From: Nitrospirota bacterium
GTDB lineage: Bacteria > Nitrospirota > Thermodesulfovibrionia > UBA6902
Assembly: GCA_016208905.1 (NCBI GenBank)
Contig: JACQXG010000024.1
Coordinates: 1-41,426 of the forward strand
Length of the DNA stretch: 41,426 nt
Direction: 5' to 3'
Every line of letters begins with the position of its first letter. The stretch's first letter is position 1. Both the position numbers and the translations under genes were made by a program. The notes beneath the pieces were generated by a model, which was given only the letters and a program-made list of their open reading frames with translations, had not been told where the DNA came from and ran no database searches. Of this stretch, positions 16,228 through 24,758 are shown piece after piece.

Positions 16228-17593
16228 TCTTTGCCAGGATTTCATCAACAAGCCTGTAGCTGTTCTCAATACAATCATTTATACCTATTCCTCTGTACGC
16301 ATTTCCTGCAAGATACAGGCCCGGATAATTGCTAAGTCTTTCATCGATAGTTTGAAGAATTTTGCTGTGTCCGAGAAAGTACTGGGGGATTGCCTTGTCC
16401 CATCTGTAAACCCTCACCAGTTCAGGGTCTGATTTCAGACCAAGGATGGGTTTTAATTCATCAAAGACAGTGTTCATAAGTTCATTGTCATCATAAGTTT
16501 CTACTTCCGGAGACTGTGCCCCTCCTATCATAGTCCTCAGAAGGACGTGTCCTTCAGAAGCCCTGTTTGGAAAAATACTTGAGTCCCAGAGAGTGCCTAG
16601 GATATTACGATTTTCAATGTGAGGTATCAAGAAACCAAAACCATTCAAGAGATGTTTGACATGCTCTTTTTTATATCCGAAACAGACAACTGATACATGA
16701 GGGTAGGGGATGTCCAAAAGCGCTTTTGAAAGTTCGTCATCAAAATCTTTAAGTATCTCGGAGGATGCGTATGCCGGTGATGCAATAACTACGATATCTG
16801 CTTTAAAAGTCTCCTGGGAAGTATAAAGCAGATATGAACCATTATTTTTTGAAATGCCGTGCACCGAGACCCCGATCTTTAAATGTTTACCTAATCTCGA
16901 CGCAAGTGTGTCGGTTATTGTTTGAGCGCCGTTGTAAAAAGACGTAAGATTGCCTCCGGGTGCGGCGGACACAGTGGGACCTTCCGGATTTTTCGACTGA
17001 GCTTTTCTTTGTTTGCGGATTTTCATCATGGCCCTGATAAGGCTGCCGTATTCCTGTTCAAGCTCTTTTATACGGGGGAAACAGCTTGTTATACTCATCC
17101 TGTATGGATCTCCTGCATAGATGCCGGAACACATGGGGTCAATGAGTTTTTCAAGCGCTTCGATGCCAAGACGGCGGATGATGAAGTCTGCCACTGTTTC
17201 ATCAGCAGGCCCCTTCGGGGCATTCAATTCAAGTAATAATCGAAGCTTGCCTCCCCATGAAAGAAGATCGGACTTAATAAAGGAAACCGGAGATTCCGGG
17301 AGGGCTTTTAATTTATCGCCGGAGAAGATAAATCTCTTTTTGGAATTTTCGTTGCTTCTGACAGGGTCAATGCCGAGGCCTTTGCATAATTCGAGGGTTT
17401 TCGGCTTGTTGTCAAGGAACCCGTTTGGACCTTTTTCACATAAAAATCCATTAACACGCTCGCTCCATATTTTTCCGCCCGGTCTGTTATCAGCTTCAAA
17501 GACCGTGACTTCCAGATCAGGATTTCTGCTTACAAGTAAATAGGCGGCGCTTAAACCGGATATTCCTCCGCCGACGACGGCTATTCTTTTCAT
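16214..17593 (-). CDS. hemG: protoporphyrinogen oxidase, HemY/HemG flavoprotein type
   Basis: This FAD enzyme oxidises protoporphyrinogen IX to protoporphyrin IX (or coproporphyrinogen to coproporphyrin in the related pathway). The N-terminus has the dinucleotide fold IAVVGGGISGLSAAYLL (about residues 3-19) and the FAD-contact EADNRPGGKIWSE. The C-terminus has PGLYLAGNAYRGIGINDCI, the PPOX signature. The 459 residues match the usual length. The enzyme normally needs an electron acceptor such as O2, which is notable if the host is anaerobic. Ferrochelatase lies 950 bp upstream on the same strand, with the 17908 gene between them. Confidence 0.93.
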   Translation of the reverse strand: MKRIAVVGGGISGLSAAYLLVSRNPDLEVTVFEADNRPGGKIWSERVNGFLCEKGPNGFLDNKPKTLELCKGLGIDPVRSNENSKKRFIFSGDKLKALPESPVSFIKSDLLSWGGKLRLLLELNAPKGPADETVADFIIRRLGIEALEKLIDPMCSGIYAGDPYRMSITSCFPRIKELEQEYGSLIRAMMKIRKQRKAQSKNPEGPTVSAAPGGNLTSFYNGAQTITDTLASRLGKHLKIGVSVHGISKNNGSYLLYTSQETFKADIVVIASPAYASSEILKDFDDELSKALLDIPYPHVSVVCFGYKKEHVKHLLNGFGFLIPHIENRNILGTLWDSSIFPNRASEGHVLLRTMIGGAQSPEVETYDDNELMNTVFDELKPILGLKSDPELVRVYRWDKAIPQYFLGHSKILQTIDERLSNYPGLYLAGNAYRGIGINDCIENSYRLVDEILAKIMDA

Positions 17594-17713
17594 TTCATCA
17601 CCAGTAAATTCATACAGTTATAAAGTTAACATGTGATAGTTAAAATGATCAATCATTCAGCATCAGCATTGAATAAATTTACATGTTCTGCCGATAAGAT
17701 ATTGAGGAAACTA

Positions 17714-17865
17714 AATAATGCAGACATTGGAAAATAATTTGTTTAACTCGATAGATTTATTATTGTATTATGCATATGACTTTGAATAATAATGTGCATC
17801 TTAACCTTGATTAAAAATGCGTTTAAGGAATCGAAAAACAAACAATTTTCCAACATCCGCATTAT
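17714..17865. repeat. long imperfect inverted repeat upstream of the 17908 gene
   Basis: AATAATGCAGACATTGGAAAATA... (17714-17744) is matched in reverse by ...ATTTTCCAACATCCGCATTAT (17836-17865), with several mismatches, across about 90 bp of AT-rich DNA. The right arm continues CAACATCCGCATTATGTTAAATGCAT (in two blocks, 17851-17876), and nearly the same sequence occurs at 24720-24745. This fills the 314-bp gap between hemG and the next gene. No transposase is present. Confidence 0.5.
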
Positions 17866-17907
17866 GTTAAATGCATTTTTGGAGTTAAAGAAACAGGAGG
17901 ATGAAAA

Positions 17908-18546
17908 TTGCAGGTAGGAGGGACCAGTTCTTCCAGTGCCGCTGGCTCAAATATTACTTTTGGTTCTCTTTCAAAACCAGCTTCATCTTTATCTGATGCA
18001 GATATCAAAGACCAGCTGAAATTAATTCAGGCGGAGGTAGTCAGGTTAAAAAAGGCGCTGGAAGAAATCCATAATCCTTTGAAATTGCAGCAGGGGGCAG
18101 ATGAAGAAACTGTGATGTCAAAAGTCAGGGCCGGCAGGATAGCTGATTCCATAAAAGAATTGTCTGATGCCTTTAGTAAACTTTTTGATGATAAGAAAAT
18201 AAAGTCAGAGGAGGGCAGTTTAATTGAGAGTTACCGCAGTCAATTGCGTGCAGCTGTTTCGGGGGCATTCGGCTCGACAAGTTCAAACCTGAGTACTGAT
18301 TTCGGTATAAATTTTAACTTCAACACATCCTTAAAGAATGTATTAGACTTTACTTCTATAAACCGTAACGAACTGGTCCGGCAATTAACGACTGACGGGA
18401 GTACAGTAAACGAGTTTTTTTTCGGAAAGAAATATAAAGATGACGACGGGTTTCTGGAAAAGATTTTACAGACCGCAGAGTCAGTTGAAGCTGATATAGA
18501 AGAACTGCTCGGACCGAAAGGGATATTTGTTGATACAAAGGCGTAG
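17908..18546 (+). CDS. unknown protein, Ser-rich N-terminus, possibly flagellar-cap-like C-terminus
   Basis: I do not recognise a family with confidence. The 212-residue product starts with TTG at 17908; AGGAGG lies seven bases upstream, which supports this start. The first ~30 residues are Ser/Gly-rich and have no signal peptide. A helical segment (about 27-75, SDADIKDQLKLIQAEVVRLKK...) is followed by a region where INFNFNTSLKNVLDFTSINRNELVRQL and DDDGFLEKILQTAESVE faintly recall the C-terminal part of FliD-type filament caps. No other flagellar gene is nearby. The stop is 2 bp from the convergent hemH stop. Confidence 0.6.
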   Translation: MQVGGTSSSSAAGSNITFGSLSKPASSLSDADIKDQLKLIQAEVVRLKKALEEIHNPLKLQQGADEETVMSKVRAGRIADSIKELSDAFSKLFDDKKIKSEEGSLIESYRSQLRAAVSGAFGSTSSNLSTDFGINFNFNTSLKNVLDFTSINRNELVRQLTTDGSTVNEFFFGKKYKDDDGFLEKILQTAESVEADIEELLGPKGIFVDTKA

Positions 18547-18547
18547 T

Positions 18548-19558
18548 TTAATCTGCGGATAAAGTATGCATGTTAGCAAGGACCAGCTCTTTCATAGCCA
18601 ATATAAATTTATCTGACGTATTCAGGGCCTCACATCTTTTAAGATTTATACCATGACTTCCGGCAATTTTTTTGTATAGAATATCAATCTCATAAAGCGT
18701 CTCAATATGGTCTGAGACAAAGCTGATCGGCACAACGAGCAGGTTTTTGCATCCGCTTCCGGAAAGATTTTCCAGGGCTTTTTCTGTAGTGGGCTCAAGC
18801 CATTTAACGGGGCCGGTTTTGCTCTGAAATGAAAGATGCCAATTAATGAGTGATGAGTAATGAGTAGTGAGTAATGAGTTTACTGCGGTAATAGTTGCTT
18901 TTATATGATCGAGATATGGATCTCCTTTGTCAATAAATGAACTCGGCAGACTGTGAGCGCTGTAAAGGAGTTCGAAATCTTCCCCTTTAAACTCTGAGAT
19001 ACCTTCCAAAATTAATTCTGCAAGGGCCTCAATATATGGAGGGAAATCGTACCACTGTTCGATGTATTGAATTTTGAATCTTGAATCTTGAATCGTGAAT
19101 TTCTCTATTTCGCGTTTGAATTCACTGATGGACGACCCTGTAGTGGCCTTTGAATAGTGAGGGTACAGGCTTAGTACTATAAGTTGTCTGATTCCGTCAT
19201 CGACAATCTTCCGGATGGTATCTTTAATAAAAGGATGCCAGTAGCGCATTCCAATGTACACTTTGAAATTTACCCCTGACCCCTTATTCAATTCCCTCTC
19301 CAGCGCCTCAGCCTGTGCGGTTGTAATATCGAGGATAGGAGACTTACCGCCTATCAGGCTGTACATTGCTTCTGATTTATTTGACCGCAGACCTGAAATC
19401 AACCATGCAACAGGCTTCTGCAGAAGAGACGGGCCGAGTCTGATAATGTCTCTGTCGGAAAAAAGGTTATATAGAAACGGCCTGACGGCCTGAAGGGAAT
19501 CAGGGCCGCCAAGATTTAATAGAACTACGCCGATAATATCTTTATTGATTCCTGTCAA
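18548..19558 (-). CDS. hemH: ferrochelatase with two in-frame heptamer insertions
   Basis: HemH inserts Fe2+ into protoporphyrin (or coproporphyrin). The 336 residues contain GVVLLNLGGPDSL, YIGMRYWHPF, LSLYPHYSKATTGSS, the catalytic His in YSAHSLPSSFIDKGDPY (H202), QSKTGPVKWLEP, and VSDHIETLYEID (H284, E286). Two segments are unusual: residues 153-164 (FTIQDSRFKIQY) and 227-238 (NSLLTTHYSSLI). They are encoded by five-unit arrays of 7-bp repeats and lie between conserved blocks. The frame stays open and all catalytic positions are present, so the enzyme is probably active. It heads the heme pair hemH-hemG on the minus strand, but the 17908 gene lies between them. Confidence 0.94.
   Translation of the reverse strand: MTGINKDIIGVVLLNLGGPDSLQAVRPFLYNLFSDRDIIRLGPSLLQKPVAWLISGLRSNKSEAMYSLIGGKSPILDITTAQAEALERELNKGSGVNFKVYIGMRYWHPFIKDTIRKIVDDGIRQLIVLSLYPHYSKATTGSSISEFKREIEKFTIQDSRFKIQYIEQWYDFPPYIEALAELILEGISEFKGEDFELLYSAHSLPSSFIDKGDPYLDHIKATITAVNSLLTTHYSSLINWHLSFQSKTGPVKWLEPTTEKALENLSGSGCKNLLVVPISFVSDHIETLYEIDILYKKIAGSHGINLKRCEALNTSDKFILAMKELVLANMHTLSAD
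18845..18879. repeat. heptamer array inside hemH (5 x AATGAGT-like)
   Basis: AATGAGT, GATGAGT, AATGAGT, AGTGAGT, AATGAGT follow each other without gaps (35 bp). On the coding strand this reads ACTCATT units and encodes residues 227-238 of ferrochelatase. Confidence 0.9.
19067..19101. repeat. heptamer array inside hemH (5 x TTGAATC-like)
   Basis: TTGAATT, TTGAATC, TTGAATC, TTGAATC, GTGAATT follow each other without gaps (35 bp). They encode residues 153-164 of ferrochelatase on the opposite strand. Confidence 0.9.
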
Positions 19559-19568
19559 AATGATCCTT

Positions 19569-19597
19569 GCAGCGGTACTGCAAAACTACAGTGCCGC
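19569..19597. other. hairpin between hemH and folD
   Basis: GCAGCGGTACTG and CAGTGCCGCAG form an imperfect stem. There is no T-run on either side, so its function is unclear. Confidence 0.3.
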
Positions 19598-19652
19598 AGA
19601 GCAGAAGCGCCTAAGTTCATTCCAACTGTTCAAAAAATAAAACCTCAAATAA

Positions 19653-20561
19653 TTACGCCAGCCCCGCGTGCAACCTGGCTGACGTAACAGTGTTCTTCAT
19701 GAGCATTGTAATGGTCATGGGTCCGACCCCGCCCGGCACTGGTGTGATAGCTCCGGCTATCTCCTTTGCCGCATCAAAGTCAACGTCTCCTTTAAGAATA
19801 GGGACCATCCTGCCGGTCTTTTCGCTTTTCTTTTCACCGACACGGTTGACGCCTACGTCAATAACACATGCTCCCGGCTTGATCCATTCAGGTTTTACAA
19901 GGCCGGGCACGCCCGCGGCGACGATGAGTATATCAGCGCGCTTGCAGTGGGCCTCGAGATTTTTTGTCCCGGTGTGCACGACTGTTACCGTGGAGTTAGC
20001 GCCTTTGCCCTTCTGGAGCATGATGTTGGCGATTGGTTTGCCCACGATATTTGAACGGCCTACAACTACGACCTCTGCTCCATTCGTATCAAAACCCGCG
20101 CGCACGATCAGTTCCTGAATGCCTGCCGGTGTGCAGGGAAGGAACTTTGCCTCCTTGCCGCCTATCATTAACCGTCCTACATTGACCGGGTGAAAGGAAT
20201 CTACATCCTTGTCAGGGTCTATCGCATTGAGGACCTTCTTTTCATCAACATGTTTCGGAAGCGGCAGTTGAACAAGGATGCCGTGAATCTTAGGGTCTTT
20301 GTTGTATTTGTCAATAAGTTTGAGCAATTCCGCTTCAGTTATTTCCGCATCCTGATCGTCCTGTAATGAATGAAAACCCAGCTCATGAGCGGTCTTTTGC
20401 TTGGCAGTAACGTAACTGACTGAGGCTGGATTTTTTCCCACAAGTATGGTGACCAGTCCCGGAACAACACCTTTCTTGTCCTTCAGTTCAGCAACTTCTT
20501 TCTTGAGCTCTTCCCTTATCTGTGCGGCGATCTCGGTGCCGCTTATAATCTTTGCAGACAT
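19653..20561 (-). CDS. folD: FolD, methylene-THF dehydrogenase / methenyl-THF cyclohydrolase
   Basis: FolD interconverts 5,10-methylene-, methenyl- and 10-formyl-tetrahydrofolate. The 302 residues show SYVTAKQKTAHELGF (substrate Lys region), DPKIHGILVQLPLPKHVDE, FLPCTPAGIQEL, VVVGRSNIVGKPIANIML (NADP site) and PVPGGVGPMTITMLM. AGGAGGAAT precedes the ATG. Together with fhs (27557) it supplies the methyl branch of the Wood-Ljungdahl pathway and purine and formyl-Met synthesis. The short gap to folE contains a palindromic repeat. Confidence 0.97.
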   Translation of the reverse strand: MSAKIISGTEIAAQIREELKKEVAELKDKKGVVPGLVTILVGKNPASVSYVTAKQKTAHELGFHSLQDDQDAEITEAELLKLIDKYNKDPKIHGILVQLPLPKHVDEKKVLNAIDPDKDVDSFHPVNVGRLMIGGKEAKFLPCTPAGIQELIVRAGFDTNGAEVVVVGRSNIVGKPIANIMLQKGKGANSTVTVVHTGTKNLEAHCKRADILIVAAGVPGLVKPEWIKPGACVIDVGVNRVGEKKSEKTGRMVPILKGDVDFDAAKEIAGAITPVPGGVGPMTITMLMKNTVTSARLHAGLA

Positions 20562-20598
20562 ATTATTCCTCCTCTGTTTTGAATTCTAAAATGTCGTG

Positions 20599-20625
20599 GT
20601 AAGGGCGGGGTTACCCCGCCCCTAC
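20599..20625. repeat. GTAAGGGCGGGGT palindrome between folD and folE
   Basis: GTAAGGGCGGGGT is followed by TACCCCGCCCCTAC, an almost perfect inverted repeat. It belongs by form to the same GTAG(G)GGCG family as the element inside priA. Confidence 0.75.
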
Positions 20626-20630
20626 AAATA

Positions 20631-21194
20631 TCAATCCCGTTTTTTTATCAGTTCAAGAAATTCAATCCTTGTTGATTCTTTCGTGCGGAAGATCCCCCTG
20701 ACAGCTGAAGTTATGGTTCTGGCATTCGGCTTTTTGATGCCCCTCATGGAAAGACACAGGTGTTCGGCATCTACTATGACCATGGCGCCTTTCGGTTTCA
20801 GTTTTTCCATTATCAGATCTGCAAGCTGTGCCGTAAGACGCTCCTGGACTTGCGGCCTCTTCGCAAATATCTCAACAGCCCTTGCCAGTTTACTTAAGCC
20901 TACTATTTTCCCGCCAGAGGGAACGTATGCCACATGTGCTTTTCCAATAAATGGAAGTAAATGGTGTTCGCAAACTGAATAGAAGGGTATATCCTTGAGA
21001 AGGACCATTTCATCATGGCTTTCACCTTCTATCGGTTTTAATATTTCTTCAGTAGGTGTTTCTAGTCCGGAGAATATCTCTTCGTATAATTTTGCAATGC
21101 GCTTGGGAGTATCCTTTAGTCCCGGCCTTTCGGGATCTTCGCCTATTCCCTCAAGGATCATTCTTATACCTTTTTCGATTTTTTTCTTATTCAT
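20631..21194 (-). CDS. folE: GTP cyclohydrolase I
   Basis: FolE converts GTP to 7,8-dihydroneopterin triphosphate, the first step of tetrahydrofolate synthesis (also a source for queuosine precursors). The 187-residue protein has the normal length and all signatures: [20 protein letters not shown], the zinc-site region [20 protein letters not shown] (Cys and His ligands), [20 protein letters not shown] and the C-terminal [14 protein letters not shown]. It sits between folD and the 5-formyl-THF cyclo-ligase, so this is a compact folate cluster. Confidence 0.97.
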   Translation of the reverse strand: MNKKKIEKGIRMILEGIGEDPERPGLKDTPKRIAKLYEEIFSGLETPTEEILKPIEGESHDEMVLLKDIPFYSVCEHHLLPFIGKAHVAYVPSGGKIVGLSKLARAVEIFAKRPQVQERLTAQLADLIMEKLKPKGAMVIVDAEHLCLSMRGIKKPNARTITSAVRGIFRTKESTRIEFLELIKKRD

Positions 21195-21282
21195 TTAAAA
21201 TGTCTCTCAGGTTTGGAAAATAGTTAAAAAGTTTAACATTTGCAGGTAATTGGTGTCAAAAGGAGGTGTTCGCTTTGACGGA

Positions 21283-21906
21283 TTAATTATCTGTGCAGCG
21301 GATCAGTCTCTTGTCAGTAATAATCATATCTACTTTAATGTCATGAGGCTCTGACGGTATTTCTTCACTAACCTGTTCTTCAAAGGCAAGGGCTATAAGA
21401 AAGGGGGTTGGGGGCTGGGGGTTGGGGGCCGGTTCTTTCTTACTGGTCCCTGGTTCCTGGTCCTTGGTCCCTGATAGCAGTTTATCATAATAGCCGCCGC
21501 CGTATCCGAGGCGGTTGCCTTTAAGGTCAAACCCTGCGCCGGGAATTATTATGAGATCGATATCCGATAATATGACCTCCCGGCCCTCTTTGACTCCGGG
21601 TTCGAGTATACCCATATAGCCGTATTCAAGCTCGGAGGTCTCTTTAACTTCATAGAGCTTTAACACGCGATGCCTTGAATCCACAACCGGCAGGACCAGC
21701 TTTTTCCCGGAATTTATAACATCCTGAAGAAATCTCGTAGTATCGACCTCGGAACGGAAAGAAACGTATGCAAGTAAAATCTTCGCCTTCCTGAACTCTT
21801 CAAGAGCAAAGAGTCTTTTCGCGATTGCTTCCTCTTTCAGGACCTTTTGTTCCGGCGGGATGGAATCTCTTTTTCTTAAAAGCCTTGCCCTGATCTTCTT
21901 TTTCAA
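21283..21906 (-). CDS. ygfA: 5-formyltetrahydrofolate cyclo-ligase with in-frame repeat insertion
   Basis: This enzyme uses ATP to return 5-formyl-THF to 5,10-methenyl-THF. The N-terminus (KKKIRARLLRKRDSIP), the middle IIPGAGFDLKGNRLGYGGGYYDKLL (in two motifs, residues ~119-143) and DIKVDMIITDKRLI at the end are family signatures. Between them, residues 145-168 (GTKDQEPGTSKKEPAPNPQP...) are a low-complexity stretch encoded by two heptamer arrays where homologues normally pass directly to the IALAFE strand. The frame remains intact. The start overlaps the cooC stop by 4 bp (ATGA), so translation is coupled. Confidence 0.92.
   Translation of the reverse strand: MKKKIRARLLRKRDSIPPEQKVLKEEAIAKRLFALEEFRKAKILLAYVSFRSEVDTTRFLQDVINSGKKLVLPVVDSRHRVLKLYEVKETSELEYGYMGILEPGVKEGREVILSDIDLIIIPGAGFDLKGNRLGYGGGYYDKLLSGTKDQEPGTSKKEPAPNPQPPTPFLIALAFEEQVSEEIPSEPHDIKVDMIITDKRLIRCTDN
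21403..21473. repeat. two heptamer arrays inside the cyclo-ligase gene
   Basis: 21403-21430 holds GGGGGTT, GGGGGCT, GGGGGTT, GGGGGCC; 21443-21473 holds CTGGTCC, CTGGTTC, CTGGTCC, TTGGTCC and a partial CTG. Only 12 bp separate the arrays. Confidence 0.9.
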
Positions 21907-22676
21907 ACGAGTTTCTCTAAAGCGGATTTGATGTTAAGCGCTTCATTAAATGTCTGCTTTGATGCCTTATATGAAGGTAAGCCCTGGATGTCCGATTCCA
22001 TAAGGCTGTCGTTGAAATTCATAGACCCGATGAATTCCATGTCGCTCAACTCATTCCTGATAAATAAGATGTCTTCTTCTTTTCTGACCTTGTTCGCTAT
22101 TACAAATACTCTCTTGATTCCAAGTCCTTTTGCAAGATCTTTGACCGCGATTGCAGTTTGAATGCTTCGTTGTCCCGGCTCAACTACAACAATAAATGCG
22201 TCAACGCCCTCTGCCGTTCCCCGTGTTAGATGCTCAATACCGGCTTCCATGTCAACAATGACAATTTCATCTCTCTCAACGATAAGGTGCTTTAAGAGCC
22301 TTCTTAAAAGCGCATGTTCAGGACAATAACAACCCGATGCCGCAATCTTAGATTTGCCCATGACCAGTAGTGTGATGTTGTCCAGTTTGAATCCAAAACC
22401 CTCCGGGATATCATCTACCCTCGGGTTTATCTTGAATATGCCCCCGATTGATCCTGGCTTTGCGCCGGTCCTTTCTTCAATTAAATCTGCCAATTCTGCT
22501 ATGGGTTTGACCTTATCGATTTCTTTCCTGGAAACGCCAAGCGCTGCGGCGAGATTTGCATCAGGGTCTGCGTCAACGGCAATTACTTTTTTGCCCTCTG
22601 ACGCGTATATATAACTTAAGAGGGCCGAGACAGTAGTCTTCCCGACGCCGCCCTTGCCTGTAACCGCTATTTTCAT
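21903..22676 (-). CDS. cooC: CooC-type nickel-insertion ATPase for CO dehydrogenase
   Basis: CooC is a MinD/ParA-like ATPase that helps insert nickel into the active site of carbon monoxide dehydrogenase. The protein has a deviant Walker A GKGGVGKTT (residues 7-15), DADPDANLAAALG (35-47), the dimer-interface nickel/zinc motif C116-Y-C118 (SGCYCPEH), and the Walker B-like VDMEAGIEHLTRGT. 257 residues is the normal length. The CODH/ACS genes are not in this window. Its coupling to the cyclo-ligase and closeness to folD fit a Wood-Ljungdahl organism. Confidence 0.93.
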   Translation of the reverse strand: MKIAVTGKGGVGKTTVSALLSYIYASEGKKVIAVDADPDANLAAALGVSRKEIDKVKPIAELADLIEERTGAKPGSIGGIFKINPRVDDIPEGFGFKLDNITLLVMGKSKIAASGCYCPEHALLRRLLKHLIVERDEIVIVDMEAGIEHLTRGTAEGVDAFIVVVEPGQRSIQTAIAVKDLAKGLGIKRVFVIANKVRKEEDILFIRNELSDMEFIGSMNFNDSLMESDIQGLPSYKASKQTFNEALNIKSALEKLV

Positions 22677-22923
22677 AATTTTATTTCCCTGTGCTGATTC
22701 TGAAAATATCTATATTAAATCAGTTCAAGATACTACCATGTAAGAAAAAATATTGTCAAAAACTAAGATAAAAAACTTCGGGAATGACGTTGCATATATC
22801 TTATGTGAAATTTATTGATTGAGAGTGATAATAATAATTCAAGAAAAAAATAAGTAACCAATTAAGTTTTAATGGAAAATTGCCGATAAAAAATAAAATA
22901 TTTATTGATGAGGGGCTATTTGG

Positions 22924-24615
22924 TTGCCGATTAATATTCATCAAGATACTTTTTTTATAATGAACATTAAAAATATATTTCAGAAAATATTCAGGAAATC
23001 ACAAGAACAGTCAGATCATTTTAATCTGCAAAAGTATTTTACGCTGTATAGCATAGGTTTTTTTATATTATTGACGACTTTATTAGGGTTCGTATTCATA
23101 ACTCACGAGAAAAAATTATTGGTTGATTCCGCAGTTTCGTCAGCTAAAGAATTTGCCCTGCAACTCAATTATCATGTTCATGAAGAAGGTATTGTATCCA
23201 ATCTAATGGCAAATAACGGTCCAAGTCTTGAAAAATCACAGGACTTTGAAAGACTGGACAAAGTGATCAGTGAATACTTATCTGAGTTCCCTGAGATATT
23301 GAAAATCAAGATATTCGACAGGACAGGCCGGACCATCTACTCCTCGGACCATGAGGCTGTCGGTGCTATGAATACTCATGACCAGCTTAAAATGGCTTTG
23401 TCCGGTCAAATTGCATCAGTCTTAACAAGACGCATGAGGCCTATGACCACTGATAGCGCGGAAACGGGGAAAATGTATAAAGTTGATGTCCTGGAAATAT
23501 ACCTTCCGATTTATGAAAGCAAAAAAAGAATGGACCTTCAGGAAAAGGTAATAGGGGCCTTCGAAGTTTATAAGGATGTAAGTAAAGTTTTTTCTAAGGC
23601 AAAGACTGGAGGATATACAATTTCCATGCTGTTTATCCTGTCCATGAGCATACTCTTTCTGATATGGCAAATGATTATCAGGAAGGCGGACATGACCATA
23701 AAATTAAAAAATTACGAGATTAAAAAATATAACAGGGAACTCGAGGAAGCACAGCACAAAATATCCGAAAGCATTGATGAGGTTATAAAACATGAAAGTT
23801 TTCATGTCAGGTATATGAACGAGAACCTGATAAAATGCTGGGAATTTAAAGAATGCAAGAAGGCGGATTGCCCCAGTTATGAATCGAAAAATCTCAGGTG
23901 CTGGCAGGTGGCCGGCACGTTTTGCGGAGGTATAGTGCAGGGAGTATTCGCAAAAAAATACGGCGACTGCAGGCAGTGCCAGGTCTTTAAGCATGCCTTA
24001 AGTAACAGGATTAACACGATTGGCGAAAGCTTCAATAATATGATGGCGCTGCTTCAAATCAAGCACCTGGAACTGCAGGAGGCAAATAAGAAACTTAATG
24101 TTCTTATTGATGTTGATCCTTTGACACAAATAGCCAACCGCAGAAGTTTCCAGAATAGAATAGAGAGCATTCATTTAATTTCACTCAGATATAACCATTC
24201 CTATAGCATTATTATTTGCGATATTGATAACTTCAAGCTGTACAATGACACATATGGCCATCAGCAGGGTGATTATGTTCTTATAACAGTGGCCAATGCT
24301 ATGAAATCTTCGATCAGAAAAACAGATGAGATATTCCGCTGGGGCGGTGAAGAATTTATTGTAATCCTTCCGGAGCAAAATCAGTCTGACGCTTTGAAGA
24401 TCGCAGAAAATCTCAGGGTCTCAGTTTATGATTTAGGAATAAAGCATAAAAAAAGTGATCTCCAGGCTGTGACGATCAGTTGCGGGGTCGCCTCTTTTTA
24501 TCCATGTAAGACAAAAGACATCGGGTGGGACCATGTGGTCAAGCAGGCGGATGATGCCCTGTACAAGGCAAAACTCGGCAAGAAGAATTGCGTATATTCT
24601 GCAGCGATAATATGA
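22924..24615 (+). CDS. membrane diguanylate cyclase with Cys-rich linker
   Basis: This protein probably makes cyclic di-GMP. Numbering from TTG at 22924 (GAGGGG lies eight bases upstream; ATG at 22960 is an alternative): membrane helix 41-60, an extracytoplasmic sensor domain (about 61-230), membrane helix 231-252, and a coiled coil. A Cys-rich module (C305, C311, C316, C326, C334, C349, C352; CWEFKECKKADCP ... LRCWQVAGTFC ... GDCRQCQVF) follows, then a GGDEF domain. The active site reads GGEEF (474-478) and an inhibitory RxxD site (RKTD, 465-468) sits five residues before it, so it should be active and feedback-controlled. The Cys module may bind metal or a cofactor and act as a redox switch (inference). 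The 247-bp AT-rich gap upstream shows no clear motif. Confidence 0.92.
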   Translation: MPINIHQDTFFIMNIKNIFQKIFRKSQEQSDHFNLQKYFTLYSIGFFILLTTLLGFVFITHEKKLLVDSAVSSAKEFALQLNYHVHEEGIVSNLMANNGPSLEKSQDFERLDKVISEYLSEFPEILKIKIFDRTGRTIYSSDHEAVGAMNTHDQLKMALSGQIASVLTRRMRPMTTDSAETGKMYKVDVLEIYLPIYESKKRMDLQEKVIGAFEVYKDVSKVFSKAKTGGYTISMLFILSMSILFLIWQMIIRKADMTIKLKNYEIKKYNRELEEAQHKISESIDEVIKHESFHVRYMNENLIKCWEFKECKKADCPSYESKNLRCWQVAGTFCGGIVQGVFAKKYGDCRQCQVFKHALSNRINTIGESFNNMMALLQIKHLELQEANKKLNVLIDVDPLTQIANRRSFQNRIESIHLISLRYNHSYSIIICDIDNFKLYNDTYGHQQGDYVLITVANAMKSSIRKTDEIFRWGGEEFIVILPEQNQSDALKIAENLRVSVYDLGIKHKKSDLQAVTISCGVASFYPCKTKDIGWDHVVKQADDALYKAKLGKKNCVYSAAII

Positions 24616-24647
24616 AAAATTATACGCAGTTATAATTAATTATTATC

Positions 24648-24711
24648 GTATTTCGGGAATCCTTCCTGAAAATTGTCCTTATATTTGTTTCGAGAGGGAC
24701 TCCCGAAATAC
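24648..24711. repeat. inverted repeat between the cyclase gene and aroE
   Basis: GTATTTCGGGAATCC (24648-24662) and GGACTCCCGAAATAC (24697-24711) form a 15-bp stem with one mismatch around 34 bases. It may act as a bidirectional terminator for the convergent genes or be a small mobile element. At 24720-24745 lies the sequence shared with 17851-17876. Confidence 0.6.
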
Positions 24712-24758
24712 ACAAGATTCAACATCTGCATTATTTAAGATGCATATATTGAGGTCAA

